Shown piece after piece: positions 62,771 to 64,000 of a stretch of DNA of 64,000 bases. The notes below the pieces were generated by a model. That model worked only from the letters and a program-made list of their open reading frames with translations. It ran no database searches and was not told the origin of the DNA. Position numbers and translations under genes: made by a program. The first letter of the stretch is position 1. Every line of letters starts with the position of its first letter. Source of the DNA: Arthrobacter silviterrae (GTDB lineage: Bacteria > Actinomycetota > Actinomycetes > Actinomycetales > Micrococcaceae); the NCBI RefSeq assembly GCF_011045165.1, contig NZ_JAAKZI010000001.1, positions 248,001-312,000 of the forward strand, read 5' to 3'.

Positions 62771-62800
62771 GTTTGCCGCCCCTGAAGCCTGGCGGCAAAC
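62771..62800 (-). promoter_or_regulatory. Leader hairpin upstream of giant copy 2
   Basis: GTTTGCCGCC (62771-62780) and GGCGGCAAAC (62791-62800) are perfect 10-bp arms around a 10-nt loop, lying just 5' of the AGGGG ribosome-binding site on the minus strand. It may stabilise the long mRNA or tune translation. The rest of the 257-bp gap (62759-63015) should contain the main promoter; I cannot place it. Confidence 0.5.
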
Positions 62801-62999
62801 TGTTAGATTCCTTTTTTACTCTGTGCGCGGCACCGGTTGGGCAGCCACCGCGGCTTGGTTCCCCGCCAAGTCACTACACAGTTTCCCCGAAATCCCGGGA
62901 TGCATGCAATGGGGAGCACTTCCCATGGGGAATTTCGCCGACATGCACGCAGTGAAGTACGACCACAATCGTAACCGATTGCTCCAGTTGGTGGGTTAA

Positions 63000-63031
63000 T
63001 TATTTCCTGGCCCGGTTATTTCCTGCCCCGG
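63000..63031. repeat. 16-bp direct duplication across a stop codon
   Basis: TTATTTCCTGGCCCGG (63000-63015) is followed directly by TTATTTCCTGCCCCGG (63016-63031), with one mismatch. The second unit contains the stop codon of the ROK gene, so the duplication leaves the reading frame intact. Confidence 0.75.
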
Positions 63032-64000
63032 CGCAGTCCCGCCGCCCGCGGCACCAGTTCCAGCGCCCTGTCCTCCACGTGGTTCAGGGCCAGCCGCACG
63101 GCGCCCAGCGTCACAATGGCGTCGCCCAATGGTGAAACCTCCACGCGCGGCGGGGCGGACATGAAGCTGGCGAGTTCCTCCCGCAGGGGCGGGAGCAGGA
63201 CGGCCGACGACGCCGCCACCGCGCCGCCGATGACCACCAGTTCCGGGTCCAGAAAGGTGGCGAGCAGGGCGATGACCCTGCCCATGCGCCGGGCGACGGC
63301 GTCCAGCACGCTCACCGCGGTTTTGTCGCCGCGCGCCGCCGCCTCAAAGACCTGCTCCGCGCTGACGCCGCCCTTGTCTTTGCGGGCAAATTCGGCCAGC
63401 AGGGAGCGGGCAGCAGCGCCGGGACGGGTGGCGCGTGGCCCGGTGGCCACCGCCTCGGTGGCGAGCGTCCGCACCAGGGCCGCAATCCCATCCGGCGACC
63501 CGACGCCGCTGACCAGTTCCAGCGCGCCCACCTCGCCGGCGCGACCCGTGGCGCCGTGGAGGAGTTCCCCGGACGACATCAAGCCAAAGCCGATGCGCTC
63601 CCCCGCCAGCATGACGGCCAGGTCCCCAACCCCTTCACCCGTACCCATCCAGTGCTCGGCCATCGCCGCCAGGTTGGCATCATTGCCCAGCAGCACAGTC
63701 CAGCCGTAACGCTCCTGCAGGTATTCACTGACGCCGATGTCAAAGTTCTCCCAAAAGGCCTGGCTGCGCGGAATGCCGCCGTCGTCGTCCACCGGCGCGG
63801 CAATGCCCACACCCGCCACCAACACGGCATCCTGCCCCGCGCCTGCCGACTCCAGGGCTGACTGGACGGCCTTGCCCATGGTGTCGAGGCGCTCGGCGGC
63901 CGGGGCCGTAAAGTCACCAAAAATCTCCGTGGCCCTGCCCAGGATGGCGCCCCTCAGGTCCGCAACCACCGCCGTCGTCTTGGCCACGCCAACGTCAAGG
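63016..64000 (-). CDS. ROK-family sugar kinase/regulator, 5' end outside the window
   Basis: At least 327 residues of a ROK protein; the 5' end is cut by the window edge. The phosphate-binding loop appears as LDVGVAKTTAVVADL, followed by the catalytic LGNDANLAAMAEHW (Asp of the active site) and LMSSGELLHGATGRAGEVG, then VIALLATFLDPELVVIGGAVA. The Cys-rich zinc motif (CxCGxxGC) usual after AGEVGH is absent here (LELVSGVGSPDG). A full-length NagC/XylR-type regulator with an upstream HTH is the likeliest form, so it may no longer phosphorylate sugar. It is separated from the giant-protein locus by 257 bp. Confidence 0.88.
   Translation of the reverse strand, partial: LDVGVAKTTAVVADLRGAILGRATEIFGDFTAPAAERLDTMGKAVQSALESAGAGQDAVLVAGVGIAAPVDDDGGIPRSQAFWENFDIGVSEYLQERYGWTVLLGNDANLAAMAEHWMGTGEGVGDLAVMLAGERIGFGLMSSGELLHGATGRAGEVGALELVSGVGSPDGIAALVRTLATEAVATGPRATRPGAAARSLLAEFARKDKGGVSAEQVFEAAARGDKTAVSVLDAVARRMGRVIALLATFLDPELVVIGGAVAASSAVLLPPLREELASFMSAPPRVEVSPLGDAIVTLGAVRLALNHVEDRALELVPRAAGLRRGRK

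Overview
The window is high-GC actinobacterial DNA, most consistent with the Micrococcaceae (Arthrobacter and relatives). The grounds are strong G/C third-position bias, GTG starts and 4-base start/stop overlaps, an NAD-dependent DNA ligase with the Micrococcales-type C-terminal half, and a conserved actinobacterial FHA/kinase/phosphatase/transglutaminase/DUF58/MoxR cluster. No rRNA, tRNA, IS element, CRISPR array or replication origin was recognised. Family names come from reading the protein sequences; no database search was run.

Region 1 (1-16.5 kb) is mixed metabolism and regulation: a truncated SDR oxidoreductase, an AfsR/SARP-type (BTAD) regulator, a small ABM monooxygenase, a HipBA-type toxin-antitoxin pair with its own operator, a CaiB/BaiF CoA-transferase whose two halves appear in swapped order, a type-B carboxylesterase, a DMT exporter, a VOC/DUF2087 pair, an inositol-monophosphatase-family enzyme, a Tat-exported GH95-type glycosidase interrupted by two discoidin-like domains, and ligA.

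Region 2 (16.7-33.4 kb) holds small regulators and accessory genes. These include a TetR-cupin operon, an alpha/beta hydrolase, a GNAT enzyme, several small hypothetical or membrane proteins, an XRE/membrane-protein pair, two divergent regulator/DMT-exporter pairs whose start codons lie in operator-like dyads, a RelBE-type toxin-antitoxin pair, three tandem paralogues of an unrecognised ~370-aa family with locally diversified centres, and a PaiB-like protein.

Region 3 (33.4-62.8 kb) is one very large minus-strand locus. In transcription order it has two giant (~2045-aa) membrane-anchored surface proteins (beta-propeller-like head, about 11 Ig-like and 5 FN3-like modules), a MoxR AAA+ ATPase, a DUF58 protein, a TgpA-like transglutaminase that lacks its catalytic Cys, an RDD/FHA protein, a PP2C phosphatase, a zinc-ribbon/FHA protein, a transmembrane Ser/Thr kinase with an extracellular domain, an FHA-HTH protein, and an FHA-containing EccC/EssC-type (type VII secretion) ATPase. 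Most neighbours overlap by 4 bases or abut. The order resembles the bifidobacterial PFNA cluster (kinase, FN3 protein, AAA-ATPase, DUF58, transglutaminase, PP2C), expanded by a second giant protein, extra FHA proteins and the secretion-type ATPase. No WXG100 substrate or other ESX core component is visible. The most economical reading is a phosphorylation-controlled envelope or surface-protein assembly machine, and it is the best candidate here for an under-described system. The window ends in a partial ROK-family gene.
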